In this document: in pieces, positions 50,393 to 58,745 of the stretch
How the letters are laid out: each line of letters starts with the position of its first letter
Numbering within the stretch: the first letter of the stretch is position 1
NCBI GenBank assembly: GCA_934621505.1
Contig: CAKTUU010000003.1
Coordinates: 1 to 64,000, forward strand
Reading direction: 5' to 3'
DNA: 64,000 nt
DNA from: an uncultured Clostridia bacterium
GTDB lineage: Bacteria > Bacillota > Clostridia > Christensenellales > Aristaeellaceae
Program-made: the position numbers and the translations under genes
The notes under the pieces: model-generated
Seen by the model: only the letters and a program-made list of their open reading frames with translations
Told to the model about the DNA's origin: nothing
The model's database searches: none

Positions 50393-51619
50393 TCAATCTA
50401 CGTCTGTTCGGTGCAGCTTTACGCCCTGCCGCTCCAAAGCCGTTTGCAACTGAGTCAGCGGCAAATCTCTGGCGGCTACATGGGCAGCGGCCATCTGTGC
50501 GGCGGCGGTGCCCGCCGCCTGTCCCGTCAGCGCGCATACAGGAATCACCCGGGTAACGTCCCAGCCCCAGCCATCCGAGCTGACCATGCGGCCGGCGGCC
50601 AGCAGGTTTTCACATTCCGGATTGTACAGGCAGCCAAAGGGAATTTCGTACCAGTCCCCCACTTTTTCAAAATCTGACGCAAGGCCGATGGAATCTGCGT
50701 GGGGCTGACGGCAATCCTTTTCCGTCAGGGTATACGCGCCCACCATCCGGCGGGTCTTGCGAAACTGCGGCAGGGTAGGCAGCGCCGTAATATCCCGCTG
50801 GGTCCGCTCCTCATTGCGAATTTTGTCCAGCAGCATTTTTCGGCCGTCCAGCATGAAGCGGGTAATTTCCTCATTGGTAACGCCGGATGGATAGGGATAC
50901 CCCTCCGGGTGTCCAACCCCATGCAAATCCGCCCCGCAAAAGCGCCACTGCCGCAGCTCCATGGCCTTTTTCTTGGCCGCCGTATTGCTTCCCTGAGCCG
51001 CGAAGGACAAAAAGTTCTTTCCCAGGGCACAGGGCAGGCCGGCCCGTTCAAACAGGTCCGCGTCGCCGCTGGCGTCAATGACCACCCTGGCGGGAAAGCA
51101 TTCCCGTCCGCTTTTGCTTTCCGTCACCACGCCGGTGATTCGCCCGTTTTCCATCACCGGGGTAACCGCCTGAATGTCCAGCCGAAGCTGCACGCCCTCC
51201 TTGAGCAAAATTTCATCCATGGCCAGTTGAAACAGGGTGGGCGAAAAAAAGGTGCCGTAGCGGCCGCCCACGGGATGCTGCTTTTCCGGGCGAACCTTGG
51301 ACACGTCCACAGGCACGTCGGGATCCCGCCAGATTTCCGGCAGCGTGTCATCGCCATAGCGGATGGACAGACGCAGCAACTCCTCAGCCAGGCCAAAGAT
51401 CAGCTGATGGCCCTGACCGTCGCACAGGGGTTCATACCAGTTAATGAGTCCGTTGGTGGCAAGCCCCCCAAGCAGGGCCTGTTTTTCCATCAAGAGTACC
51501 TGCGCTCCCGCGCGACGCGCAGCGAGGGCGGCTGCCACACCGGCAATGCCGCCCCCCACAATCAGCACGTCCGTACCCTCGCGGATGGGCGTTTGCAGCC
51601 GTTCCACAAGCGTATTCAT
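50393..51619 (-). CDS. FAD-dependent oxidoreductase (FAD_oxidored family)
   Basis: About 408 residues; start at the ATG at 51619 with AAAGGAT nine bases upstream. The dinucleotide fold has TDVLIVGGGIAGVAAALAAR and VLLMEKQALLGGLATNGLINWY, then VVIDASGDADLFERAGLP and the FAD-closing region ENLLAAGRMVSSDGWGWDVTRV. Proteins of this family are often encoded beside sugar ABC importers in Clostridia. Their substrates are not established; an alpha-hydroxy acid or polyol is possible. It follows the two permease genes of the importer with a 50-base gap, so it probably belongs to that operon. Confidence 0.87.
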   Translation of the reverse strand: MNTLVERLQTPIREGTDVLIVGGGIAGVAAALAARRAGAQVLLMEKQALLGGLATNGLINWYEPLCDGQGHQLIFGLAEELLRLSIRYGDDTLPEIWRDPDVPVDVSKVRPEKQHPVGGRYGTFFSPTLFQLAMDEILLKEGVQLRLDIQAVTPVMENGRITGVVTESKSGRECFPARVVIDASGDADLFERAGLPCALGKNFLSFAAQGSNTAAKKKAMELRQWRFCGADLHGVGHPEGYPYPSGVTNEEITRFMLDGRKMLLDKIRNEERTQRDITALPTLPQFRKTRRMVGAYTLTEKDCRQPHADSIGLASDFEKVGDWYEIPFGCLYNPECENLLAAGRMVSSDGWGWDVTRVIPVCALTGQAAGTAAAQMAAAHVAARDLPLTQLQTALERQGVKLHRTDVD

Positions 51620-51669
51620 GCAGAATCCATCCTTTAATTGTGTGATGCGCCTTATTGGCACCATCAAGT

Positions 51670-52749
51670 TTACCCCTTTACAGCGCCCGCTGTCAAGCCG
51701 CTGATCATGTACTTCTGGAAGAAAACAAACAGCAGTACAATGGGAATGGAACCGGCCATGGAAAAGGCCATCAGCGCGCCGTAATCGTGAGCGTATTCCC
51801 CCAGGAAGCTCTGGGCCAGACCAACGGTCAGGGTTTTCATGCTGTTGCTGCTCATAATGGTCAGCGCCATCAGGAAGTCGTCCCAGGCGGACAGGAAGGT
51901 GTAAATGCCCACCGCCACCAGACCCGGCAGAGTCAGAGGAATCAAAATGGTTACCATGGTGCGGATGCGGCCCGCGCCGTCAATACGCGCCGATTCATCC
52001 AGAGAACGGGGCAGCGTATCAAAGAAGGAGCGCATCAGCGTAATGGCCAGCGGCAGGGCGAAGGTGGTGTCCGCCAAAATGACGCCGATGTAGGTATCCA
52101 GCATATTCCACCGCATGTAGAAGCCGTACAGAGAAATCAGGATGACCACAATGGGGAACATCTGCACGGACATGATGGTGGTCAGAATGGCGTTCTTTCC
52201 CTTAAACTTATACCGGGAGAAGGCAAAGCCCGCTGGCAGAGCAATCAGCAGCACCAGCAGCACGGTGCCGCCGGAGGTAATAAAGGAATTGATGAAATAC
52301 CGCACATATTCCGGCTTGGAAAACACCTTGACGTAGTTATCAAAGCTGCTTTCCCCCGTCAGGCTCAGGGTAGGCGGAATTTTCATAATGTGGGCGCTGG
52401 GCAGCAGCGAGGACACCGCCATCCAGTAAATCGGGAACAGGGTAATGACCAGCACCAGAGCCAGCACCACATAGCGCATGGCCTTGGAAATGCGGCGGGT
52501 ATGATGGGCTACCTTGGTATTCAGCCGCAGCCGCCCGCTGTACGGGGCCAGGATGATGAGTACGGCAGCGCCAATAATCATGGGAATAAGCAGCAGCCAG
52601 GGATGAGCCATGGTCAGGTTGCCTCCCGCTACCCGCAGCAGCGTGTACAGGGGCCACAAAATCGCCAGCCAGGCGACCAGCTTTACAATCGCCGTAATGC
52701 TCCAGTCCCGGAGGGCGGTCTCGTCACGCACAGTCCAGTTTTGCGTCAT
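51670..52749 (-). CDS. Carbohydrate ABC permease, MalG/CUT1 type
   Basis: 359 residues with six core helices plus an N-terminal extension of about 90 residues holding two more helices. The coupling motif is ESARIDGAGRIRTMVTILIPLTLPGLVAVG (EAAxxDGA..G..I..PL..P form). The MalG-like core begins YVVLALVLVITLFPIYWMAVSS. It pairs with the MalF-like gene 13 bases upstream. The extra N-terminal helices are uncommon for MalG-type subunits. Confidence 0.92.
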   Translation of the reverse strand: MTQNWTVRDETALRDWSITAIVKLVAWLAILWPLYTLLRVAGGNLTMAHPWLLLIPMIIGAAVLIILAPYSGRLRLNTKVAHHTRRISKAMRYVVLALVLVITLFPIYWMAVSSLLPSAHIMKIPPTLSLTGESSFDNYVKVFSKPEYVRYFINSFITSGGTVLLVLLIALPAGFAFSRYKFKGKNAILTTIMSVQMFPIVVILISLYGFYMRWNMLDTYIGVILADTTFALPLAITLMRSFFDTLPRSLDESARIDGAGRIRTMVTILIPLTLPGLVAVGIYTFLSAWDDFLMALTIMSSNSMKTLTVGLAQSFLGEYAHDYGALMAFSMAGSIPIVLLFVFFQKYMISGLTAGAVKG

Positions 52750-52762
52750 GGTTTCCGCCTCC

Positions 52763-53788
52763 TTACTGATAGTCCGTCGCGGTGCGCTCAGACAGCTTAT
52801 TGGATACCATGGTGATGATGAACAGAATCACCAGCCACAGCACGCCGATGGCTGCGCCGCGGCCAAATTCGTAATTCTTGAACGCTTCCTGATAAGCGGC
52901 GATGGACAGGGTCATGGTACCGGTGGTGCTGCCCGTGCCCGCCAGGTTGGCGATAATGGTGTACATCTGGAAGTTGTTCATAATGGCAATCCAGGTGGAG
53001 GTAATCAGCACCGGACGAATGGCCGGAATGGTCACATGCCGGAAGGTCTGCACGGCGTTCGCGCCGTCAATGCGGGCCGCTTCCTCAATGGAGGTATCCA
53101 CAGACTGCAAACCGGCAAGCAGCATGACCATCATATAGGGCATCTGCCGCCAGACGGAAGCGATGATGATGGACGCACGGGCCCGGCCCACGGTTTCCAG
53201 CCAGCTCAGCTGGGTGGTGCTGGTAAACTGGAACAGGTTCAGGATGTAGTTGATAACGCCGCCATCCTGGTTCAGCATCAAGCGCCAGATAATGGCCACC
53301 ACAACCGACGGTATGGTCCAAGGCACCAACAAAATGCCCCTGAAAAAGCCCTGACCGCGTATTCGGCTGTTTAGCAGCAGGGCGATGGTCATGCCCAGAA
53401 TCAGCTGGATCACAACGGTAAAAAATACAAAGACCACAGTGTTTACAAAGTAGGTAACAAAATCGCTCTTCCAAAAATCCTTATTATTGAACAGCTTTTT
53501 ATAATTCTTGAAGTTATTCCACTTCAGATTGCTCAGAGAGGAAATGTCCTCCTCGCCGGAAACCACGGCGCTGATGGAGGCAGGGTTGATATTAAAAACG
53601 TCCTTGCGGATATCCGCCAGCTTATAGTTGAAAAAACTGATATAAATGCCTTTGAGAATCGGGAGCGCGATAACGATGCACAGCACGATGATAGCCGGTA
53701 CCGTCAGCGCGAAGCCAAACCAGCTGTCCGCCCGCGCACGGCGGGAGACCTTGGGCTTCTTTTGGGTGGTCAAGTTGTTTGCCTGCAT
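52763..53788 (-). CDS. Carbohydrate ABC permease, MalF/CUT1 type
   Basis: 341 residues, about six helices. The coupling loop EAARIDGANAVQTFRHVTIPAIRPVL has the expected EAAxIDGA core. GGAAGCG-type site before the ATG. With the MalG-type partner and the binding protein it forms an importer lacking an encoded ATPase, so a shared MsmK-like ATPase elsewhere is expected. A terminator-like hairpin separates it from the binding-protein gene. Confidence 0.93.
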   Translation of the reverse strand: MQANNLTTQKKPKVSRRARADSWFGFALTVPAIIVLCIVIALPILKGIYISFFNYKLADIRKDVFNINPASISAVVSGEEDISSLSNLKWNNFKNYKKLFNNKDFWKSDFVTYFVNTVVFVFFTVVIQLILGMTIALLLNSRIRGQGFFRGILLVPWTIPSVVVAIIWRLMLNQDGGVINYILNLFQFTSTTQLSWLETVGRARASIIIASVWRQMPYMMVMLLAGLQSVDTSIEEAARIDGANAVQTFRHVTIPAIRPVLITSTWIAIMNNFQMYTIIANLAGTGSTTGTMTLSIAAYQEAFKNYEFGRGAAIGVLWLVILFIITMVSNKLSERTATDYQ

Positions 53789-53830
53789 GACAGCGCTTCC
53801 CCTTTCGGTAACGTATAAACAAATTGGGAT

Positions 53831-53860
53831 AAAAAGCGGGGGCGGGCAAGCCCGCCCCCT
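53831..53860 (-). terminator. Attenuating hairpin after the second binding-protein gene
   Basis: Minus-strand GGGGGCGGG...CCCGCCCCC followed by GCTTTTTATC. It should reduce permease expression relative to the binding protein. Confidence 0.85.
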
Positions 53861-53893
53861 TCGTAAGCCGTAACGGAATGGACTGAAGATTGG

Positions 53894-55147
53894 TTAGTCG
53901 TCGTAGATTTCAGAAACAGCTTCCTGCAGATTATCCGCGGCTTCCTGCGCGGAGGTGCCCTGAGCCATAGCGGTCAGCGCGTCCACAAACTTGGCCTCGG
54001 CTTCCATGAAGTGGCCGTCGATGGGCAGAGGACGGGCGTTGTTCATGGCTTCCACATAAGCGGCGGTAATGTCGCTTACATCGGCAAACACGGCGGCGTT
54101 TACGCTGGCGCGGGTGCTCATCTTGCCCTGGCCGCCCTTGTAGAAGATGTCGATTACCTTCGCGTCGCTCATGTACTCCAGGAAACGGCCCACGGCGGGC
54201 ATCTTTTCATCGGGCACGGAGTTGAACACGATCAGGTAGTGGTTGACGGCGTAGCCGGAGGTGCCGGGAATGGGCATAACGCCAAAGTTCTTGTAGAATT
54301 CTTCTTCGTTTTCAGAAGCGGCGGCAGCGGTGGGGATGGTGGCTTCCAGATCCCAGTAGAAGCCGATCTTGCCCTGACCAAACAGGTTGCGCAGGTCCTT
54401 CAGAGAATAACCAACGGTGGAGGTAACCTTATCGTCGATCAAAGACTTGATGCACTCAAAGGCCTTCACGGCGTTTTCGCTGTTCAGGGCCAGGTTGCCT
54501 TCGGCGTCACGGTAATCCGCGCCATAGGCCCACAGGATGGGCAGGATGTTGTAGCCTTCGCCGGCTTCCACGCCATTGCTGTTGGGGATGGCCAGGCCGT
54601 AGATGTCGTCACCCAGAGCGGAAACCTTGCGGGCGTCCTCAATCAGTTCGTCCCAGGTGGTGGGCAGGGTTTCAATGCCGGCTTCCTTCAACAGAGCCTT
54701 GTTGTAGTACAGGGCGACGGTATTGGCAAACCAGGGCATAGCCACCATCGTGCCATCCTTGGTAACGCCTTCCACGGCGGCGGGGTTGTAATCAGCCAGC
54801 ACTTCCTCGCTGATGTAGGGCTTAATGTCCTTTACAACACCCAGTTCCAGGAACTGGGGCAACCACTCGGCCTTGATGTGGGCCACGTCAGGCGCGTTAC
54901 CCGCGGTAGCGGCAACCAGCAGCTGGTCCAGATACTGGGCATAGGGGTTGGTCTGGGAATAATCCACCACGACGTCAGGATTATCCGCCATGAAAGCATC
55001 GGCAGATCCGCCGTACACGGGGAGCAGCTTTTCCTCGGCCAGGGCCCAGGAGGTCCAGGAGATGGTGGTCTTTTCCTCGGCAACGGCAACCGCGCTCAGG
55101 GAGGCGATCATCATAACCGCAAGAAGAAGGGCTACAATTTTTTTCAT
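53894..55147 (-). CDS. Carbohydrate ABC transporter substrate-binding protein (SBP type 1, CUT1)
   Basis: About 417 residues; start chosen at the ATG at 55147, giving the signal peptide MKKIVALLLAVMMIASLSAVA ending near VAVAEE with no lipobox cysteine. Mature features are ISWTSWALAEEKLLPVYGG, LDQLLVAATAGNAPDVAHIK and NTVALYYNKALLKEAGIETLP, typical of MalE/UgpB-like proteins. The frame extends upstream for about 40 more codons without a good start site. It is the first gene of the importer and lies downstream of an A/T-rich region. The ligand is unknown; the adjacent catabolic genes suggest a sugar acid or glycoside. Confidence 0.92.
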   Translation of the reverse strand: MKKIVALLLAVMMIASLSAVAVAEEKTTISWTSWALAEEKLLPVYGGSADAFMADNPDVVVDYSQTNPYAQYLDQLLVAATAGNAPDVAHIKAEWLPQFLELGVVKDIKPYISEEVLADYNPAAVEGVTKDGTMVAMPWFANTVALYYNKALLKEAGIETLPTTWDELIEDARKVSALGDDIYGLAIPNSNGVEAGEGYNILPILWAYGADYRDAEGNLALNSENAVKAFECIKSLIDDKVTSTVGYSLKDLRNLFGQGKIGFYWDLEATIPTAAAASENEEEFYKNFGVMPIPGTSGYAVNHYLIVFNSVPDEKMPAVGRFLEYMSDAKVIDIFYKGGQGKMSTRASVNAAVFADVSDITAAYVEAMNNARPLPIDGHFMEAEAKFVDALTAMAQGTSAQEAADNLQEAVSEIYDD

Positions 55148-55323
55148 GTTTTGTTTCCGCCTTTCCACATATTTTTTGAAGGGGACATCTAGCATTTGTC
55201 GCATCGTCCGTCCTTCATTTTCTACAAATATGATAAACGAGTTTGCCGCACCGAGCCAGTTCAATTCCTCCAAATAGCTTTTGTGAAAAATAGTATTGCA
55301 TTTGCAAATATGTATGTGTTATA
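55148..55323 (-). promoter_or_regulatory. A/T-rich upstream region of the ABC importer genes
   Basis: About 175 bases between the DUF2877 stop and the binding-protein start. Bases 55268-55340 are strikingly A/T-rich against the G+C-rich surroundings, with ATTTGCAAAT (55300-55309), paired TATGTATG/CATACG-like elements, and TATAAT on the minus strand overlapping the DUF2877 stop codon. No hexamer pair with good spacing was found, so the promoter is likely but not located. Confidence 0.45.
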
Positions 55324-56079
55324 TTATATGTTTATCATTTTTAAAAAATACATACGCATTCCCCATAACATATCGCTGCCGGAAGTAGCGCCCACAGCCA
55401 GCAAATCAGGGATGGCCCGCGCCAGACTGCCGCACCCATATACAGCGTCCACCACATCTGCCACAGGCTGCCCAAAATACCCTTCCTGCGCCAAACGCAA
55501 ATAACGGGCGCTCACGTCTGTGGTGTCCTCCAGACAGGTCAGGGCAAAGGGGGCGGCCTGCCCAAACGCCCGGCATACGGCCATCACGCCTACACACGCG
55601 TCGTCAAAGGAAGGGGTGAGTCCGCGCCCCAGGCCCAAAAATCGGCCGGCTTCCGGTGACAGCAAAGCGCCTTCCGCCCGGCGGCGTATTCCGGACGGCA
55701 GGGAATCCAAACCGCTGGTCAGGTTCTCCGTCGCCTGCAAAAAAGTCCGGACATCCGGCTGGCCGTTCATGGGTTCTATCCTGCCTGACCAGCCATTGTC
55801 TGTACGCAGGGAAAAAGAACGCCCGTTCAGTTGGAATTTGTCTTTGTCCAGCCATGCGGGCATACCCGGTTCCAGCGCCTCCAGCACCGGGCCGGGCAGG
55901 CAAACGCTGTCCGGCAGCCTGGGCAGTCCGGGCATGGTCAGGGCCAGCATACGCTGTGCTTCCCCGTTTTGCAGCATCACATTCGCCACCCGGTGAAACA
56001 CGGAATGAACATAGCCCCTGCATGGACAGAGCCATGCAGGGGTCAAATACGCTGTGGTTATGCAAGTACCTTCATACAT
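55324..56079 (-). CDS. DUF2877 protein (AllH/YlbF-like)
   Basis: 251 residues. The DUF2877 core FLGLGRGLTPSFDDACVGVMA matches the family's GLGxGLTPSGDD signature with Phe replacing the usual Gly. HSVFHRVANVML near the start and GATSGSDMLWGMRMYF near the end are also typical. In E. coli the homologue (ylbF/allH) is one of three proteins needed for oxamate carbamoyltransferase. It overlaps the kinase gene by 22 bases with no clear ribosome binding site, so translation is probably coupled and the exact start is uncertain. It is last in the fdrA-type cluster. Confidence 0.85.
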   Translation of the reverse strand: MYEGTCITTAYLTPAWLCPCRGYVHSVFHRVANVMLQNGEAQRMLALTMPGLPRLPDSVCLPGPVLEALEPGMPAWLDKDKFQLNGRSFSLRTDNGWSGRIEPMNGQPDVRTFLQATENLTSGLDSLPSGIRRRAEGALLSPEAGRFLGLGRGLTPSFDDACVGVMAVCRAFGQAAPFALTCLEDTTDVSARYLRLAQEGYFGQPVADVVDAVYGCGSLARAIPDLLAVGATSGSDMLWGMRMYFLKMINI

Positions 56080-57230
56080 CCGCGAGCCACCATCAATTCT
56101 TCGTTGGTTTCCAGCGCCCAGATTTCCACACCGCTGTCCGCCGAGCTGATTTTTCCTTCATATCCACGGCGGTTCAGCTCGGGGTCCAGCCGCGCGTTCA
56201 AAAACTTCAGTTGGTCCGCCACCTGCTGGCGAAGTTCAACCCCGTTCAGGCCGATGCCGCCGGTAAAGGTAATCGCGTCCACGCCGCCCAGATAAGCGGT
56301 AAACATGCCAATATAGCCCACAATTTCATCCGCGAAGGCGTCAATGGCCAGCCGGGCCCGCTCATTTCCCTGAGCTGCCGCGGCCTCCACATCCCGCATG
56401 TCGTTGCTGACGCCGCTGATTCCCAAAAAGCCGCCCTGGCTGGACAGGGTTTTCAGCACCTGCTCCAGACTGCCCAGCTGCTGAACCAGCACCGGAAGCA
56501 TAAACACGTCCATATCCCCCACGCGGTTGTTGTGGAACAGTCCGCTCTGGGGCGTAGCGCCCATGGAGGCAGCGATGCTTTTGCCGTCCTGAATGGCGCA
56601 AAGCGAGCTGGACCCGCCCAGATGCACGCTGATGACCCGTTTGGCATAGGGCGCTTCCTTAGCCATTTTCCAGGCGATGTAACTGTGGCTGGACCCATGA
56701 AAGCCATAGCGGCGCAGACCATAGTTTTGCAGCCATTCATAGGGCATGCCATAAACAGCCCGTTTCAGGGGCATGGTCTGGTGAAAGGCCGTTTCAAAGC
56801 AGGCCACCTGCGGCAGGGCGGGATATTTCTGACGCACGCTTTTCATCATGGCCAGGTAAACCGGATTGTGCGCCGGAGCCAGCGGAGCCATTTTTTCCAT
56901 CTCGCCCAGCAACGCGTCGTCAATCATCCGGGAGCCGGAAAGAGAACCGCCATGCACTGCCTTATATCCTACACCATCCAGTGTGCTCATGTCTACAGGC
57001 AGGCCCAATCTTTTCATGGCGTCCATGCACAAATCCAGCGCGTCCAGATGGGTTTTGCAGGCGCATTCCGCCTTTTCGGCCCGTCCGTCCGGCAATTTGA
57101 CGGCGTAGCTGCCCTTTGCGCCAATGCATTCCACGCCGCCGGTCGCCAGCAGGTTTTCCGCTTCGCCCATTTCATACAGTTTGAATTTAAAGCTGGTGGA
57201 CCCCAGGTTCAGAACCAGAATTTTAAGCAT
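56058..57230 (-). CDS. Diverged acetate-kinase-family acyl kinase
   Basis: 390 residues of the ASKHA acetate/propionate/butyrate kinase fold. Conserved parts are NLGSTSFKFKL (phosphate 1 loop), RRYGFHGSSHSYIA (His178, the AckA His180), HLGGSSSLCAI and the arginine in NNRVGDMD (Arg236, AckA Arg241). Three catalytic positions differ from AckA by motif alignment: Arg91 becomes Lys90 (GYKAVHGG), Asp148 becomes Glu146 (CFETAFHQTMP), and Glu384 becomes Leu328 (FTGGIGLNG). It therefore probably uses another acyl phosphate, or a shifted mechanism. It takes the place held by carbamate kinase in the E. coli fdrA cluster, suggesting ATP formation from the cluster's product (inference). Confidence 0.82.
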   Translation of the reverse strand: MLKILVLNLGSTSFKFKLYEMGEAENLLATGGVECIGAKGSYAVKLPDGRAEKAECACKTHLDALDLCMDAMKRLGLPVDMSTLDGVGYKAVHGGSLSGSRMIDDALLGEMEKMAPLAPAHNPVYLAMMKSVRQKYPALPQVACFETAFHQTMPLKRAVYGMPYEWLQNYGLRRYGFHGSSHSYIAWKMAKEAPYAKRVISVHLGGSSSLCAIQDGKSIAASMGATPQSGLFHNNRVGDMDVFMLPVLVQQLGSLEQVLKTLSSQGGFLGISGVSNDMRDVEAAAAQGNERARLAIDAFADEIVGYIGMFTAYLGGVDAITFTGGIGLNGVELRQQVADQLKFLNARLDPELNRRGYEGKISSADSGVEIWALETNEELMVARGCMKVLA

Positions 57231-57257
57231 TTTTCTTCTCCTTTATTATATAAAGCA

Positions 57258-57291
57258 GCCGCGGAGCCAGGTTAGAGGGCTGGCCCGCGGC
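57258..57291 (-). terminator. Hairpin between the DUF1116 gene and the kinase gene
   Basis: GCCGCGG-GCCAG pairs with CTGGC-(T)-CCGCGGC with one bulged base. On the minus strand it is followed by TGCTTTATATAATAAAGGAG. It may attenuate the transcript or protect an mRNA end; the T tract is poor. Confidence 0.5.
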
Positions 57292-57309
57292 ATGGGGATG
57301 GGTTTCGTT

Positions 57310-58566
57310 TTACGGACGGTACTTGGCCGCAAAAGCCTTCATGGCCTTCTGGAAGCACTCCATGGGCACGCGGGCCATGCCCGCGCCGATCAGGCCGCCC
57401 TGATAGTTGAACATGCCGCCGTGAATGGCGGGCAGCACGCCGGTTTTCAGCACCAGGCGGATGTCGATTCCCGCAGGCAGGCAGTCAAAATCCAGATTGG
57501 GAATCACATAATTGGGGTTGTGGGTGATGCAGATTTTTTCCATTTCCCGGGTCTGGTTGATGGAATCCTGCAAGCTCATGCCCCGCAGGTTGCACACGAT
57601 GGGGCTGGCGGCGGCGGCGGTGCCGCCCATACCGGCGCACTCCACCACGCAGCTGTCGCCCAGCCAGGGCAGCTGGTCCTTGATGGTGTATTTGGTGGAG
57701 GTATACCGGCCCTCCATCATGGGCGCCTTGGCAGTAAACCACTGTCCGGGCAGGGAGGCAATTTTGATACCGTATTCCACGCCGTTGCCCGCCATGGCGG
57801 TTACCATGGTAGAGTACTCAATGCCATCGGCGGCAATGGCGGCGGCGCGGCTGGCGCCCTGGCCGTAACAGTGGAAGAAACGGGGCGTTTCCACGATATA
57901 CTTGACCGTGCGCATGATCTGCTCCTTGGGCAGGTCCAGTTCAAACAGCTGGGGCAGCACAATCTTGTCAAACAGCAGGTCGGCGGCCGTCTGGCGGGTG
58001 TGGTTTTCGTCCCCCATCTGCATGGCTTCCGCCAGAATGGGCTTGGTGGGAATACCGCCGTTCTTGGCCAGCATTTCCCGCATGGGCGGGAACAGTTCCT
58101 CCCGCATGTAGCGCAGGTTCTCGGCGATTTCCGGGCTGTACAGGCCCCAGCCGCAGAAGCCGCCCTGGAAGGGGCCTTCTGCCGGGAAGGTGGCGGCGGT
58201 GGTGCCGTTGCGCCGGTCCTCGGTCACAATCATGGCCACGGACTTGGTAATGATGCCGGTGCCCGCGCCTACCGTGTTGTGGTTCAGAGCGGAATCAATT
58301 TTGATTTCGCCGGACTTGAGGATTTCCACCGCTTCCTTATCGTCCCTGGCCCAGCCTTCAAACAGCATAGCGCTGACCATGCCCCGCTGGTGCAGCATGA
58401 CCATATCGTCGTAGTCAATGGGCGGGCCGGAATGCAGGATCATATGATCCTCCAGACCCTCCACACATTCCCCGGCGGGCTTGATGTCCACCCAGACCGG
58501 GTTGTTATCCGTCAAACACGCGGCCGCTTTCTGGTTGGCTTCCGCGATTTTCTGCTTGATATCCAT
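57310..58566 (-). CDS. DUF1116 protein (AllG/YlbE-like)
   Basis: 418 residues, the normal size for the family. AGGAGG lies about ten bases before the ATG. Typical segments are NPVWVDIKPAGECVEGLE, HSGPPIDYDDMVMLHQRG, GAGTGIITKSVAMIVTED, and NGVEYGIKIASLPGQWFTA. In E. coli the homologue YlbE (AllG) is part of the three-protein oxamate carbamoyltransferase. It is soluble and follows the small FdrA-tail gene after 15 bases. The substrate here is unknown. Confidence 0.92.
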   Translation of the reverse strand: MDIKQKIAEANQKAAACLTDNNPVWVDIKPAGECVEGLEDHMILHSGPPIDYDDMVMLHQRGMVSAMLFEGWARDDKEAVEILKSGEIKIDSALNHNTVGAGTGIITKSVAMIVTEDRRNGTTAATFPAEGPFQGGFCGWGLYSPEIAENLRYMREELFPPMREMLAKNGGIPTKPILAEAMQMGDENHTRQTAADLLFDKIVLPQLFELDLPKEQIMRTVKYIVETPRFFHCYGQGASRAAAIAADGIEYSTMVTAMAGNGVEYGIKIASLPGQWFTAKAPMMEGRYTSTKYTIKDQLPWLGDSCVVECAGMGGTAAAASPIVCNLRGMSLQDSINQTREMEKICITHNPNYVIPNLDFDCLPAGIDIRLVLKTGVLPAIHGGMFNYQGGLIGAGMARVPMECFQKAMKAFAAKYRP

Positions 58567-58581
58567 GGTAGCCCTTCCTCC

Positions 58582-58743
58582 TTACAGGAATTCGTCCAGC
58601 AGCTCGTCAATTTCCTCGCTCTGCTTATAAGGCGGCACCCATTCAATCTGGGTGCAGGTGCAGTCCTGCGCTTCCAGCGCGTTATAGAACAGCATGATGC
58701 CCAAATTGGCAACCGCGGGTTTTTCCTTGTAAATACCGTCCAT
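58582..58743 (-). CDS. 53-residue protein resembling the detached C-terminal tail of FdrA
   Basis: A small gene with a real start: GGAGG lies seven bases before the ATG at 58743, inside the end of the fdrA gene, and only two bases separate the fdrA stop from this ATG. The protein (VANLGIMLFYNALEAQ, then CTQIEWVPPYK) follows the 'N(I/V)G...F...L...G......W.PP' pattern that, as I recall it, ends full-length FdrA proteins. FdrA here has 503 residues; adding 53 gives about the E. coli FdrA length. The reading frame differs from fdrA, so this is a split with its own start, not a simple in-frame stop. It probably assembles with the FdrA-like protein. Confidence 0.78.
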   Translation of the reverse strand: MDGIYKEKPAVANLGIMLFYNALEAQDCTCTQIEWVPPYKQSEEIDELLDEFL

Positions 58744-58745
58744 GC

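Noticed and set aside
56058..57230. Naming this gene ackA (acetate kinase)
   Set aside because: Three catalytic positions differ and the context is an fdrA-type cluster, so only the family is named.
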